64,000 nucleotides of DNA from an uncultured Fibrobacter sp. (GCA_946414075.1 CAMKNA010000005.1:27861-91860), one strand, 5' to 3'; positions 30,034-38,802 are shown, counted from the first letter of the stretch. The notes: generated by a model not told the origin, from the letters alone. Translations and numbers: made by a program.

Positions 30034-30087
30034 TACCCCCTTAGGGTTGGGCCTCGCCACTTCGTGGCTGAGGCCAACCTGGGGGTA
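30034..30087. repeat. Long palindrome between tRNA-Glu and the M16 gene
   Basis: TACCCCC...GGTTGGGCCTCGCCAC-TTC-GTGGCTGAGGCCAACC...GGGGGTA: a stem of about 16 bp with one bulge and one mismatch, extended by a 7-bp TACCCCC/GGGGGTA clamp. The GGGGGTA repeats the 3' acceptor strand of the adjacent tRNA-Glu. Confidence 0.7.
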
Positions 30088-30118
30088 CGAAAAAAGACCC
30101 GCTTTCGCGAGTCTTCCT
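30088..30118 (-). terminator. Intrinsic terminator of tRNA-Glu
   Basis: Minus strand: AAGACTCGC-GAAA-GCGGGTCTT followed by TTTT, beginning 3-10 nt after the tRNA 3' end. Confidence 0.85.
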
Positions 30119-30121
30119 TCG

Positions 30122-30194
30122 TACCCCCAAGCGGTTTCGAACCGCTGTTGCGGGAATGAAAATCCCGAGTCCTGGGCCACTAGACGATAGGGGC
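30122..30194 (-). tRNA. tRNA-Glu (anticodon TTC)
   Basis: 73 nt cloverleaf. Acceptor GCCCCTA pairs with TGGGGGT, the anticodon arm is CGGGA-TTTTCAT-TCCCG with anticodon TTC, and the T-arm is AGCGG-TTCGAAA-CCGCT. CCA is not encoded. The G1-U72 pair and A73 are slightly unusual but tolerable. Confidence 0.95.
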
Positions 30195-30272
30195 GTTAAG
30201 TAAGGCCAAATATAGGAAACTTTATTTCTTTGTAAAGGGTGGCCCCTTAAAATTTTTAAATTTTCGCCAAGG

Positions 30273-31847
30273 ATGTTGAAAAAGTGGCTGAAAAAATCCT
30301 TTTTGAAAGGCATTTTGCGGTTCCTGCCGCTGGCGATAGCTTCTAGCGTTGCAGACGGCGCCCTACTTTGGGGAATCCGTTCCTTCATGGACCTGCTCTC
30401 CCAGGAATCGCCCTTCACCTTGGCGGAATGGGTGGCCCTGATGGTCCTACTGACCGCACTCCGGCTTATATTCCTCTTCGCCAAAGTCCGACAGAACGAA
30501 ACCTGGATTTTCCAGATCAGTTCCTCCCTGCGGAGCTGGTTCATCCGCAAGCTCCGGAATCTTTCGCCACGATTTTTCCACGGCGCAGACAGTGGCGCCC
30601 AAACCGAAATGGCCTTCGACGCCATCCATACCATCCAAAGTAACGGAACCGTCTTTTTCCAGGCGACCCAGGCGGCCCTGCAGCTGCTGGTTTTTATCCC
30701 GGTGCTCCTCTACATCTCCTGGCCCCTGACCCTGTTCCTTTTCCTGATTATCACTCCCCTGGTGGCCTGGCTCCAGCGCAAGATCCACCGCATGGGCCCT
30801 GAAGAAGAATCCCTGCTGTTCGAAAGGTCGAAATTCCGGAACAGCTTCGACACAACCCGAAGGCTTTTCCGCAACTGGAGCGCACCCCAAGAACGGGCCA
30901 TCCTTTCTTCGAATCTCCAAAAAAATTCCCGGGAGCTGACCCAGAATACCAAGCGTTTCTCTATACGCAAGAACGGCCTTTCCCTGGTGATGGAATCCGT
31001 CTCCGTGCTGTCCATGATTTTCGTCCTTACCTTCTGCGCCATCCTTATCGCCCAAGGCTGGATGGACAGCAAGGGGCTCATCCTGTTCTGCTCCGCCGTA
31101 CTTTTGAGTTACAAGCCCGTCAAGGAATGCTCCCGCGCCCTGCCGGAATTCCGGGCCCTAGTAAGCGCCTGCCATTTCCTTTTCAAGTTCGAGACCATTC
31201 CCGAAAAATTGCCCGCACCGGCCACCTGCGGCGAAAGCCTTTCCATCCGGCAAGGCGCTTTCTCCTACGGAGGCCCCTACTGCAATGCTAACACCCCCGA
31301 AACCCAAGTCTACCGCAATCTGAACCTGAACTGGAGCGTTAAGCAGCCCGTACTCCTGAAGGGGAAAAACGGTGCCGGCAAGACCACGCTGTTTAGGCTT
31401 ATCGCCAATCTGGAAGAATGGAACCAGGGTGATATTTGTGTCCCTTATCTTAGCGCAGCCGACGGAATTTTTCTCATGTCCCAAGACTTGGAGCTCCCAC
31501 CGAAAAGCATTCTGAAAGAGCTGTTGGCGCGCTCCCAAGCCCCCCTGTTGCAAGACTTTATAGAGACATCCCGAATCCAGAAGCAGCTCTCCAAAGAAGT
31601 CCTCTCCGGTGGGGAGCGCGCCAAGGTGGCCCTGCTATGGGCGCTGGCGTCCCCATCCAAAGTCTTGCTGCTGGACGAACCCCTGGCAGGCATAGCCCTT
31701 GCCGACCGGGCCCCCATCTTGGAAAAGCTTCTGGAGGCCTGCGAAAAGCTAGGCAAGTGGCTTTTGATTTCCAGTCACGACCGCTTGCCCGAAATCCTGG
31801 AAAACAAGTTCCTGCTGGTAGATTTGGACCATGAAAAGAATCTATAA
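30273..31847 (+). CDS. ABC transporter, fused membrane and ATPase domains
   Basis: 524 aa half-transporter. Membrane region about residues 10-300 with hydrophobic segments near 15-35, 52-72, 135-165 and 240-280; then an ATPase with Walker A GKNGAGKTT (364-372), signature LSGGE (444-448) and Walker B LLLDEP (465-470). Exporter topology (type IV fold, CydCD/MsbA-like), but the membrane domain is too diverged to name a substrate. The next gene overlaps by 17 nt and waaA follows, so a role in envelope lipid or LPS traffic is possible. A TAAATT box is 10 nt before the start. Confidence 0.85.
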   Translation: MLKKWLKKSFLKGILRFLPLAIASSVADGALLWGIRSFMDLLSQESPFTLAEWVALMVLLTALRLIFLFAKVRQNETWIFQISSSLRSWFIRKLRNLSPRFFHGADSGAQTEMAFDAIHTIQSNGTVFFQATQAALQLLVFIPVLLYISWPLTLFLFLIITPLVAWLQRKIHRMGPEEESLLFERSKFRNSFDTTRRLFRNWSAPQERAILSSNLQKNSRELTQNTKRFSIRKNGLSLVMESVSVLSMIFVLTFCAILIAQGWMDSKGLILFCSAVLLSYKPVKECSRALPEFRALVSACHFLFKFETIPEKLPAPATCGESLSIRQGAFSYGGPYCNANTPETQVYRNLNLNWSVKQPVLLKGKNGAGKTTLFRLIANLEEWNQGDICVPYLSAADGIFLMSQDLELPPKSILKELLARSQAPLLQDFIETSRIQKQLSKEVLSGGERAKVALLWALASPSKVLLLDEPLAGIALADRAPILEKLLEACEKLGKWLLISSHDRLPEILENKFLLVDLDHEKNL

Positions 31848-32397
31848 GTGGCGGGGTTTCATTCTAGGCTTGCTAGCCTTGGGTCTGTTCATCAGTCCTG
31901 CGGCTGCGTTACAATATGGGCCAACAATAACAGCGGCAATTCTCCTAGTTCTCGGAATTCTGCTCCGGATTTTTGCGAGGCGCACCATCGGCGAACATAC
32001 GAGGGGAGTCGTTCATGCAGCCCCCACCTTGGTCACCACTGGCGCCTACTCCCTGATGCGGCACCCGCTCTATGTTTCCAACACCCTCATCGCCAGCGGG
32101 GCAATCTTTTTCCACCTGGGTTTTGAACTTTGGGCACTCCCCTTCCTCGCCGTCCTGTTTTCCCTGGAATTCGCCCTTTCCAAGGCGGAGGACCGTTTCC
32201 TGGAAGGCTCCTTCCAGGACGAGTGGAAATATTGGAAGGCTAGGACCTGGGCCTTTTTCCCAAATCCGCGGAATTTCAGGCCTACCCCACAACCCAGAAG
32301 TTTTTTCCAATCCTTATGGGCCGACCGATCCACCTGGCTTTGGGTCTTTTTGTTAATTTTCGTACTGTATGGTAAAAAAGTTTTTCTTGGAGCGTAG
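31831..32397 (+). CDS. Isoprenylcysteine carboxyl methyltransferase-like membrane protein
   Basis: 188 aa, four to five membrane segments. The family core TGAYSLMRHPLYVSN (about 71-85) and the later EDRFLEGSFQDEWKYWKAR (E...Y/W...) are the SAM and substrate-binding elements of the ICMT/PEMT superfamily. Bacterial members methylate lipids or small molecules; the substrate here is unknown. It overlaps the ABC transporter gene and its stop directly abuts the waaA ATG, so one envelope operon. Confidence 0.82.
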   Translation: MKRIYKWRGFILGLLALGLFISPAAALQYGPTITAAILLVLGILLRIFARRTIGEHTRGVVHAAPTLVTTGAYSLMRHPLYVSNTLIASGAIFFHLGFELWALPFLAVLFSLEFALSKAEDRFLEGSFQDEWKYWKARTWAFFPNPRNFRPTPQPRSFFQSLWADRSTWLWVFLLIFVLYGKKVFLGA

Positions 32398-33585
32398 ATG
32401 TTCAACGCATTCAGTATCGTTCGCGAAGTCGCAGGTGTAGTGGCCGGCGCCACCACAAAAATCCCAGCCATCGAAAAAAAGTTCCGTATTTCGGAAAGGC
32501 TAGACGGCAACTGGCCCGAAGGCCCGTTCCTCTGGCTCCACGGGGCAAGTCTCGGCGAATGCCGGATGCTCCTTTCCCTTGCCGGGTTCCTGCAGCAGGA
32601 CCTGCCCGGCTGCCCGAAAATCCTTATCACGGCACAGAAACCCGAGGTCGTCGACTTCTTGAAAAATTCGGGCAAGGATATCGAGGCCGCCATGGCTCCC
32701 GCCGACACGCCCACTTCCCTTGCGAAGTTCATCTCCAAGGTAAAGCCCGTGGGCCTTGTCCTGGGAGAAAATGAACTCTGGCCAGGATACCTATCTGCCA
32801 TGCGCAGGCTTTCGCTGAAGCCCTCCGTGGCCATCGTGTCCGGCAGGTTCCGCAGGGCGCTCCCCTTCATGGACTATAGTCCCATCGGGTTCGCCGCCAT
32901 GCAGACTGGCGCCGATTCCAGCCGTATCCAGGCGGCCTTCGGCGACACCTGCACCACAAAGGCTGTCATCGGCGGCGACTGGAAGCTGCTTTCCTGGGCC
33001 AAGGCCGGCAAGCAGGTCTCCGCTCCCGAAAACCCAAGCGTGGACACCGTATTCCTTTCCATGCACTTTGCGGAATGGGCAAGCCTAAGCCGCATGATCA
33101 TTTCTTCTATCAAGCGCCAGGAAGCCGTGGTGCTGGTTCCCCGCAGGCTCGAAGAGGTGGAGACCTTCCGCAAGGCCCTCCTGGAGCAGGAACTCATCGT
33201 CACGGAATGGCCCCTGGTCCAGAAGGGCGCCGTCTCCATGGTCACGGAATTCGGGCTCGTTCCGGAAATCCTGAAAAATTCAAGGTCAGCCGTCGTGGGC
33301 GGCTCCTTCAGCCTGACTCTCGGGGTCCACGACTTCTGGGAACCGCTCCAGAACGGAGTGGCCACCTGCGTCGGCCCCTATTCCAGAGGGCAAAGGGAGA
33401 CCGTCTGCACCCTGGTCCGCGAAGGTGTACTGACGCAGATCCAGACCACCGCAGGCTTTGTCGACCGGAACAAGGCGGACATCCGGATGGTCCAGTCTTT
33501 CCTGGAAAGGGAACGGCTGAAGATTTCCGAATCCTACCAGCAGCTTCTGGATTTCTTGAAGGACCTGCTCCAAGCTCAAGGCTAA
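32398..33585 (+). CDS. waaA: 3-deoxy-D-manno-octulosonic acid (Kdo) transferase
   Basis: 395 aa GT30 glycosyltransferase adding Kdo to lipid A at the inner membrane. The N-terminal domain has LWLHGASLGE, with the conserved catalytic Glu54; the C-terminal GT-B half has VVGGSFSLTLGVHDFWEPL. It is a little shorter than E. coli WaaA and lacks an obvious N-terminal transmembrane helix. It starts immediately after the preceding stop (TAGATG). Shows that the organism makes Kdo-lipid A. Confidence 0.9.
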   Translation: MFNAFSIVREVAGVVAGATTKIPAIEKKFRISERLDGNWPEGPFLWLHGASLGECRMLLSLAGFLQQDLPGCPKILITAQKPEVVDFLKNSGKDIEAAMAPADTPTSLAKFISKVKPVGLVLGENELWPGYLSAMRRLSLKPSVAIVSGRFRRALPFMDYSPIGFAAMQTGADSSRIQAAFGDTCTTKAVIGGDWKLLSWAKAGKQVSAPENPSVDTVFLSMHFAEWASLSRMIISSIKRQEAVVLVPRRLEEVETFRKALLEQELIVTEWPLVQKGAVSMVTEFGLVPEILKNSRSAVVGGSFSLTLGVHDFWEPLQNGVATCVGPYSRGQRETVCTLVREGVLTQIQTTAGFVDRNKADIRMVQSFLERERLKISESYQQLLDFLKDLLQAQG

Positions 33586-33590
33586 CGATT

Positions 33591-34535
33591 ATGAAGAAAC
33601 TGATCCTAGCGACCCCCCGTGGATTCTGCGCCGGAGTGGACCGCGCCATCCATGTGGTGGAAAAGGCCCTGGAAAAATTCGGCTCCCCCATCTATGTGCG
33701 CCACGAGATAGTCCACAACCGCTATGTGGTGGAAACCCTGAAATCCAAGGGAGTCATCTTCGTGGACGAGCTGGACGAAGTCCCCGAAGGCTCCGTCGTC
33801 ATCTTCTCGGCCCACGGGGTGGCAGACCACATCTACCAGGACGCCGAAGCCAAGCACCTGAAGGTGGTGGACGCCACCTGCCCGCTGGTGCGCAAGGTCC
33901 ATTTCAGCGCCAAGAGACATTACTCTGCAGGGCGGCATATCATCCTTATCGGGCATGCCGGACACGCCGAAGTGGAGGGCACCCTGGGACAGCTCCCCGA
34001 AGGCGCCATCACCCTCATCCGGAACGAATCGGATATCGAGAAGCTAGCCTTCCAGGACGACAAGGAAATCGCCTATATCACACAGACCACCCTTTCCGTG
34101 GCGGAAACCCGAAAAATCATCGCCACCCTAAAGGCAAAATTCCCAACCATCATCGGACCGGAGGCCGGAGACCTATGCTACGCTACCGGAAACCGTCAGG
34201 CCGCCGTCTTGGACCTGTGTTCCCAGGTGGACCTGCTCCTGGTGGTAGGGGCAAAGAACTCTTCCAATTCATCCCGTCTCATGGAGCTCGGGCAGGAACA
34301 GGGCATCAAGAGTCACCTCATCGAGTCCGTAAACGACCTGGACCCGAACTGGTTCCAGGGCGTGGAGACCGTGGGGGTCTCCAGCGGGGCCAGTGCACCC
34401 GAGATCCTGGTCCAGGAGGTGGTTGACTGGATTAAGACGAATTTCAGCCCCATAGAAGTGGAAAATCTCGTAAAATTGGTAGAATCCACCAAATTTAACC
34501 TGCCAAAGGAGTTACAAGACGCCCCCCAGTCTTGA
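33591..34535 (+). CDS. ispH: 4-hydroxy-3-methylbut-2-enyl diphosphate reductase
   Basis: 314 aa Fe-S enzyme, last step of the MEP isoprenoid pathway. Cluster ligand Cys13 is in ATPRGFCAGVDRAI, a second Cys is in VVDATCPLV and the third near the GDLCYATGNRQ region. Conserved His residues are in YVRHEIVHN. The ATG at 33591, 5 nt after the waaA stop, gives the family N-terminus; the reading frame is open far upstream inside waaA but that part is not homologous. Confidence 0.96.
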   Translation: MKKLILATPRGFCAGVDRAIHVVEKALEKFGSPIYVRHEIVHNRYVVETLKSKGVIFVDELDEVPEGSVVIFSAHGVADHIYQDAEAKHLKVVDATCPLVRKVHFSAKRHYSAGRHIILIGHAGHAEVEGTLGQLPEGAITLIRNESDIEKLAFQDDKEIAYITQTTLSVAETRKIIATLKAKFPTIIGPEAGDLCYATGNRQAAVLDLCSQVDLLLVVGAKNSSNSSRLMELGQEQGIKSHLIESVNDLDPNWFQGVETVGVSSGASAPEILVQEVVDWIKTNFSPIEVENLVKLVESTKFNLPKELQDAPQS

Positions 34536-34591
34536 CAATTCCCCCACTTTTAACTAAAATTGGTGTCCGTAAAAAACAACGGAGTTTAATT

Positions 34592-34813
34592 ATGAGCCGT
34601 ATTTGTGAAGTCACCGGAAAAGCCGGCCTCGTGGGCAACATGGTTTCCCACTCCAATCGCAAGAAGTTGATGAAGCAGCTTCCCAACCTCCAGAAGAAGC
34701 GCTTCTACATTCCCGAAGAAGACCGCTGGGTCACCCTCCGCGTGAGCGCCGCTGGTCTCCGCACTATCAGCAAGTGCGGCATCCAGGCTGTTGCCCAGGA
34801 ACTCGGCATCTAA
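34592..34813 (+). CDS. rpmB: 50S ribosomal protein L28
   Basis: 73 aa. N-terminal CEVTGKAGLVGNMVSHSNRK is the L28 signature and the C-terminus GLRTISKCGIQAVA is typical. It has a good Shine-Dalgarno (GGAG, 34581-34584) and its own terminator, so it is probably monocistronic. No rpmG is adjacent. Confidence 0.97.
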   Translation: MSRICEVTGKAGLVGNMVSHSNRKKLMKQLPNLQKKRFYIPEEDRWVTLRVSAAGLRTISKCGIQAVAQELGI

Positions 34814-34835
34814 TTCTCGCCAAGCGTATTTGAAA

Positions 34836-34865
34836 ACCGCCAAAGCATCACTTTGGCGGTATTTT
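34836..34865 (+). terminator. Intrinsic terminator of rpmB
   Basis: Perfect 10-bp stem ACCGCCAAAG/CTTTGGCGGT, loop CATCA, then ATTTTG. Confidence 0.85.
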
Positions 34866-34881
34866 GTGTGTTCTAAGCAAC

Positions 34882-35529
34882 CTATTTATTAATAAACTGC
34901 GGCGTACCCTTGTACTTGGCCATGCTGGCCATGATGCTTCCCAGTTCCCAGTCCTTCTCCTTGAACCGGCGGCGGAGGATGGCCACGAAGATCTCCATGA
35001 GCATCTCGCAGTCATAGACGGCACGGTGCATCTTCTCGGAATCGATGTTCATGGCAATCTCGTTACGGCGCTTGAATAGCCCAGCCATATAGCCCAGCTT
35101 GTGGTTTTCTAGTTCAGGCAGGATCGTTCTCGAGACCACCAGGCTATCAATCACAGGGTTTCCCGGCACCAACTGAGGATTCTTGGCGTATGCCGCCCGC
35201 AAGAAGCTGGCGTCAAAGTTTGCATTGTGGGCAACCAATATGGAACCCTGGCCGCAAAAGGCCGTAAAGCTCTTGAGACATTCCCCCACTGGCGGGGCAT
35301 TCTCCACATCCTTGTCGTAGATGTGGTTCACATTGGAGGCCTCGGCGGGAATCAGCATATTGGGCTTTACGAAGGTCTCGAATTCAGAAAGCAGCTTGGG
35401 CACCACCTTGCCGTTCCTGGTTTCCACCGTAAATTTCACGGCGCCTATTTCGATGATTTCATCTTTCTTGTTGTCAAGGCCTGTCGTTTCCAGGTCAAAA
35501 GCCACGAATTTTGGAGCTAAAGCAATCAC
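34882..35529 (-). CDS. DnaQ-like 3'-5' exonuclease
   Basis: 215 aa DEDDh exonuclease of the DNA polymerase III epsilon type. ExoI AFDLETTG (Asp12, Glu14), ExoII LVAHNANFDASFL and ExoIII HRAVYDCEML (His and Asp) are complete. There is no clear clamp-binding or polymerase-tethering tail, so it may be a proofreading subunit or a stand-alone exonuclease. The start codon is GTG at 35529. Confidence 0.88.
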   Translation of the reverse strand: MIALAPKFVAFDLETTGLDNKKDEIIEIGAVKFTVETRNGKVVPKLLSEFETFVKPNMLIPAEASNVNHIYDKDVENAPPVGECLKSFTAFCGQGSILVAHNANFDASFLRAAYAKNPQLVPGNPVIDSLVVSRTILPELENHKLGYMAGLFKRRNEIAMNIDSEKMHRAVYDCEMLMEIFVAILRRRFKEKDWELGSIMASMAKYKGTPQFINK

Positions 35530-35547
35530 GGGACATCATCCTTTTTT

Positions 35548-36063
35548 CTATTCGTCACAAAAATACTTAATTCTCACGACAATGGTTGACAAGGGAAAGG
35601 GAATTACAAACCGGTCCCATGTATGGAGTGTGACATGCCTTCCATACTGCACCTGGACTTCCCATAGGGGGCGGCCCGATTTCCTTGACAGCCAAAGAGA
35701 TCCAGGCTTCGCAACACCCGCAGGTCCCCGGGGACCGTCCAAGGCCATGCCCACAAATTGTCCGGCACTCAGGGAGCCAAGCAGATGGCGTACATTGAGC
35801 GCCCCGTGACTGTCCGAACCCCGAGTAACCCTGTACCCCAACCGTTTGACCGTTTCGGAAAAAAATTCCCCGTCCCTGGACTCCGAGATAAAGGCATGGA
35901 CATTCATGTCCTTAAAGGCGGCACAGCAAGCAAGCAGGTCACGGTGCCAGACTCCAAGAATCCCAGGGCCATAGCCTTCCGGGACTTCCAGCCGGACTCT
36001 GAGACTCCGCAACCAGAGGGACACCGCCAAAGAGGCAAATTTCGCCTTAAAAACGCCAAACAT
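35548..36063 (-). CDS. DUF374/LPLAT-family acyltransferase-like protein
   Basis: 171 aa, related to the LpxL-superfamily DUF374 proteins. Recognisable blocks are WHRDLLACCAAF (H-x4-D-like acyltransferase site), ISESRDGEFFSETVKRLGYRV, RGSDSHGA and ALDGPRGP. Predicted inner-membrane-associated acyltransferase in lipid A or phospholipid metabolism; the exact substrate is unknown. Shorter at the N-terminus than many homologues. Confidence 0.8.
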   Translation of the reverse strand: MFGVFKAKFASLAVSLWLRSLRVRLEVPEGYGPGILGVWHRDLLACCAAFKDMNVHAFISESRDGEFFSETVKRLGYRVTRGSDSHGALNVRHLLGSLSAGQFVGMALDGPRGPAGVAKPGSLWLSRKSGRPLWEVQVQYGRHVTLHTWDRFVIPFPLSTIVVRIKYFCDE

Positions 36064-36070
36064 GGCCCCA

Positions 36071-36076
36071 AAAATA
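36071..36076 (-). promoter_or_regulatory. -10-like hexamer of the DUF374 gene, 7 nt before the start codon
   Basis: TATTTT, spacer TGGGGCC, then ATG 36063. No Shine-Dalgarno. Confidence 0.45.
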
Positions 36077-36137
36077 GTTTTTTTAGCATTTTGCCCTTGG
36101 AAAACGGCCTTCCATTACCTATATTACGCCTCACATT

Positions 36138-36210
36138 GGCGACGTACCCAAGTTGGTAAGGGGCGGCTCTGCAAAAGCCTTATTCATCAGTTCGAGTCTG
36201 ATCGTTGCCT
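36138..36210 (+). tRNA. tRNA-Cys (anticodon GCA)
   Basis: 73 nt. Acceptor GGCGACG pairs with CGTTGCC, anticodon loop CTGCAAA gives GCA, T-arm ATCAG-TTCGAGT-CTGAT. CCA is not encoded. Confidence 0.95.
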
Positions 36211-36213
36211 CTC

Positions 36214-36240
36214 GAGACCTCCGCAAGGGGGTCTTTTTTT
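36214..36240 (+). terminator. Intrinsic terminator of tRNA-Cys
   Basis: AGACCTCC-GCAA-GGGGGTCT followed by seven T. The AT-rich stretch behind it (36241-36377) holds another A/T palindrome (36352-36373) and no gene. Confidence 0.85.
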
Positions 36241-36377
36241 GTTTCTAAGCCCTATTTTCTCTTTTTTCGGCTTTGTCAAGGGTGTTTTTGTACTTTTTTC
36301 GCAAAATTTTTCAAAAAAGGGCAAAAAAAATTGAAAAAAATGCTTGTCAAGACCTAGAAAAAAAATTTTTTTAGGAC

Positions 36378-36383
36378 TATTTT
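36378..36383 (+). promoter_or_regulatory. -10-like hexamer of the 36392 gene, 8 nt before the start codon
   Basis: TATTTT, spacer TGTGAGCG, then ATG 36392. Only a poor GAGCG is present as a possible Shine-Dalgarno. Confidence 0.4.
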
Positions 36384-36391
36384 TGTGAGCG

Positions 36392-37054
36392 ATGTTACGA
36401 TTCACGCAAGAAATCCTTCTGGCACTACGTTCCATAGCCAACGAAGAAGAATCTCACGAGATGTCCAAAAAGGCCCGCGAGCAATTCGACTTCCTAGGAG
36501 TGAAACTGGTTCCCCGCCGGGAAGTGACATACCCCATATTCGACAAGAACCCTCCCAAAGACGACACGGAGCTGGTGAACCGGATTGAGGACATGTGGAC
36601 ACAGCCCTATCGGGAAATCCAGTACGCCGCCTGCGACTACCTGTTCAGGCACAAGAACATGCTGGGAGGGCAGCACCTTAATTTTTTGAAGAAACTGATT
36701 AAAACCCGCGCATGGAAAGACACGGTGGACACTATCGCCGCCTGCGTCCTGGGAGACCTGGCGCTCCGCCTACCGGCGCTCCACGCCAAAATCGCCTCCT
36801 GGATACGGGACCCCAACATCTGGGTACGCCGTAGCGCCATCATCTTCCAGATCCAGTACAAGGACCGCACCGACTGGCCCCTGCTCCGGCAGTTCTGCCT
36901 TACCTGCGCCAAGGATGACGAATACTACATCCGTAACGGCATCGGCAAGGCTCTCTCCGAATACGCCAGGATCAACCCCACCGAAGTGCGCCGTTTCGTG
37001 CAGGACAACAGCTTCGCCGAGCAGACCACCCAAGAAATCCTGCGGATGATCTAG
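36392..37054 (+). CDS. AlkD-like HEAT-repeat DNA alkylation repair protein
   Basis: 220 aa, second AlkD-superfamily member in the window and only distantly similar to the 8760 protein. The C-terminal half has the family blocks DPNIWVRRSAIIFQIQYKDRTDWPLL and DDEYYIRNGIGKALSEYARINP (about 144-205), which include the conserved Trp/Arg positions of AlkD-type glycosylases. Whether it is catalytic cannot be judged by eye. Confidence 0.85.
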   Translation: MLRFTQEILLALRSIANEEESHEMSKKAREQFDFLGVKLVPRREVTYPIFDKNPPKDDTELVNRIEDMWTQPYREIQYAACDYLFRHKNMLGGQHLNFLKKLIKTRAWKDTVDTIAACVLGDLALRLPALHAKIASWIRDPNIWVRRSAIIFQIQYKDRTDWPLLRQFCLTCAKDDEYYIRNGIGKALSEYARINPTEVRRFVQDNSFAEQTTQEILRMI

Positions 37055-37145
37055 GGATTGCCGAAAAAGCGATGACGGGAAGCACAAATTTCCGTCATTC
37101 GTTGTTTTTTGGCAGATTTCGTCCTTTTTATTGCAGAATACATTT

Positions 37146-37151
37146 TATATT
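37146..37151 (+). promoter_or_regulatory. -10-like TATATT of the 37158 gene, 6 nt before the start codon
   Basis: TATATT, spacer GTAGGT, then ATG. The AGG in the spacer is too close to be a good Shine-Dalgarno. Confidence 0.4.
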
Positions 37152-37157
37152 GTAGGT

Positions 37158-37583
37158 ATGGAATTTAGGATTCCACATATTCTTGCCGTATTCTGTCTGG
37201 CATCGGCCCTCTGGGCCCAGGACCTGTCCAAGCCCGTTAGCGATGTGCATATTTTCCGCCCCGAGAAGAGGGAATCCAACATCCAGCTGGTAGATTCCAG
37301 CAAGGCTAACACGGTCTTGCTGAATGTGGACATCTTCGGAAGCCTAGATGTAGGGTCCTACTATATCCTCTGGGACATGGTGGACCTGTCAGAAGACATC
37401 AAGAAGATGATGACCACCCGGGACTTTGCCCGCGATGAATTCTTTATGCAGAATATCGACCGCGAGCAGTTTGAGCAGGAACGAATCTTGCAGCTGTTCG
37501 AAGACCGCAAGCGCGAATTCTTCGCCATCTTTCCCGAAGAGGCCCTGAAGGAATTGCAGGAAAAGCAAGAAGACGAAGAGTAA
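37158..37583 (+). CDS. Secreted hypothetical protein
   Basis: 141 aa with a signal peptide (MEFRIPHILAVFCLASALWA) and an acidic, helical, charged C-terminal third (from about residue 88) rich in Asp/Glu/Arg/Lys, possibly coiled coil. No family recognised. The 90-bp gap behind it carries GATGTGGGAT direct repeats and an inverted CACACTACACATTTCACAT stretch. Confidence 0.65.
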   Translation: MEFRIPHILAVFCLASALWAQDLSKPVSDVHIFRPEKRESNIQLVDSSKANTVLLNVDIFGSLDVGSYYILWDMVDLSEDIKKMMTTRDFARDEFFMQNIDREQFEQERILQLFEDRKREFFAIFPEEALKELQEKQEDEE

Positions 37584-37673
37584 TGCGAGATGTGGGATGT
37601 GGGATGCAAAAAGCATGCAATTATCCATTTCACACTACACATTTCACATTGCTAGTATAGTGGCTGGTGGTTA

Positions 37674-38555
37674 GTGTTTAGCAACGAACAGAAATTTTCA
37701 GATTGGAAGATTACGGGTTTCGGCAACGCTCCCGCCTTGCTTTTCGAATCTCTTGAAAGTACGCACTCCCTAATGAAGGCTAAGGCTGCCGCAGGAGAGA
37801 TTCCCGCGGGCACCCTGATCGTGGCCGACATGCAGACCGCAGGACGAGGCAGGCACCAGCGTACCTGGGACTCCCCCGCCGGACTCAACCTCTATTTCAA
37901 CATCCTAATTCCGCTAGACGGGATTCCGCTCTCGTCGGCACCGCAAATCACACAAGTGGCCGCCCTTACCTTTGCCGAGATCTTCAAGAGCCTGCAAGAC
38001 GAGTCAAACGCGCATGGACTGGGCAACAAGGATATCGGCAAAGTCACCGTCAAGTGGCCCAACGACATCCTCTGTGGAAAACACAAGTTCTGCGGGATTT
38101 TGGCGGAAGTTGTACCGGGAATGCCGATGCTGAAACAAGTTCAGCATGACTTTAAGGAGCCAGCCGTCAGTATGGGCGTAGGAATCAATGTGAACAGCGA
38201 CCCTGTGGACTACGCCGCTCTCGGACGCGCCGTCACCACGCTCAAGGATATCTGCGGGCAAAAAGTCAACCGCGAAAAACTGCTTCAGGCGCTTGTGGCA
38301 AACCTGGAGCGGGCCATCGGGCAATTCCGAGCTTTCGGGATACGCCCCTGGGTCAGCGCATGGAAACGGATGGACCAGTTTATCGGAACCCGGGGCACGA
38401 TCGTCGTGAACGGCCATTGTACCGACCAAAACCGTGGTGAAGGCGACACTAAAAAGACCGGTTCCATCCTTGACATGCAAGACGACGGAAGCCTGCTATT
38501 CAAATGTGACGATGGAACCGTCGAAACCGTTTACTCCGCAGATTTGGAAATCTAG
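37674..38555 (+). CDS. birA: Biotin--[acetyl-CoA-carboxylase] ligase
   Basis: 293 aa group I biotin ligase without the N-terminal DNA-binding HTH, hence probably not a repressor. The biotinyl-AMP loop GRGRHQR is at 57-63, followed by VKWPNDI and the C-terminal SH3-like domain (TRGTIVVNG...). The start is uncertain: the GTG at 37674 fits the family N-terminus but has only a poor GGTGG before it. Confidence 0.9.
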   Translation: MFSNEQKFSDWKITGFGNAPALLFESLESTHSLMKAKAAAGEIPAGTLIVADMQTAGRGRHQRTWDSPAGLNLYFNILIPLDGIPLSSAPQITQVAALTFAEIFKSLQDESNAHGLGNKDIGKVTVKWPNDILCGKHKFCGILAEVVPGMPMLKQVQHDFKEPAVSMGVGINVNSDPVDYAALGRAVTTLKDICGQKVNREKLLQALVANLERAIGQFRAFGIRPWVSAWKRMDQFIGTRGTIVVNGHCTDQNRGEGDTKKTGSILDMQDDGSLLFKCDDGTVETVYSADLEI

Positions 38556-38574
38556 CGTCGATTTAAAACTCTAA

Positions 38575-38802
38575 CTACAGCTTCCGCTTAAAATACAGGC
38601 TCTCGCCAAGGGAGACGGCCAACACCACAATCATGGCGGTAAGCCCCATCTCCGCAAGAGAAGCGTATTCGCCGGCAACACCCGTTTCAATCACAATGAC
38701 AAAGGCGAGAGCAAGGACTGCTCCCACGGAGCCCATCTGCTGGAACATCTTGACCTTGTCTTCAACCGAAAACTTTCCGTCGGGTCTCTTAATAAAGGGC
38801 AT
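38575..38802 (-). CDS. Small two-helix membrane protein
   Basis: 75 aa, with two predicted membrane segments (about 26-43 and 50-66) and a basic C-terminus. It overlaps the end of ubiA by 14 nt and has its own GGGAGG, so it is likely the last gene of the menaquinone-type operon. No family recognised. Confidence 0.65.
   Translation of the reverse strand: MPFIKRPDGKFSVEDKVKMFQQMGSVGAVLALAFVIVIETGVAGEYASLAEMGLTAMIVVLAVSLGESLYFKRKL

Noticed and set aside
33075..33590. N-terminal extension of ispH by 172 codons
   Set aside because: Overlaps waaA in another frame, lacks homology, and the ATG at 33591 begins the family N-terminus.
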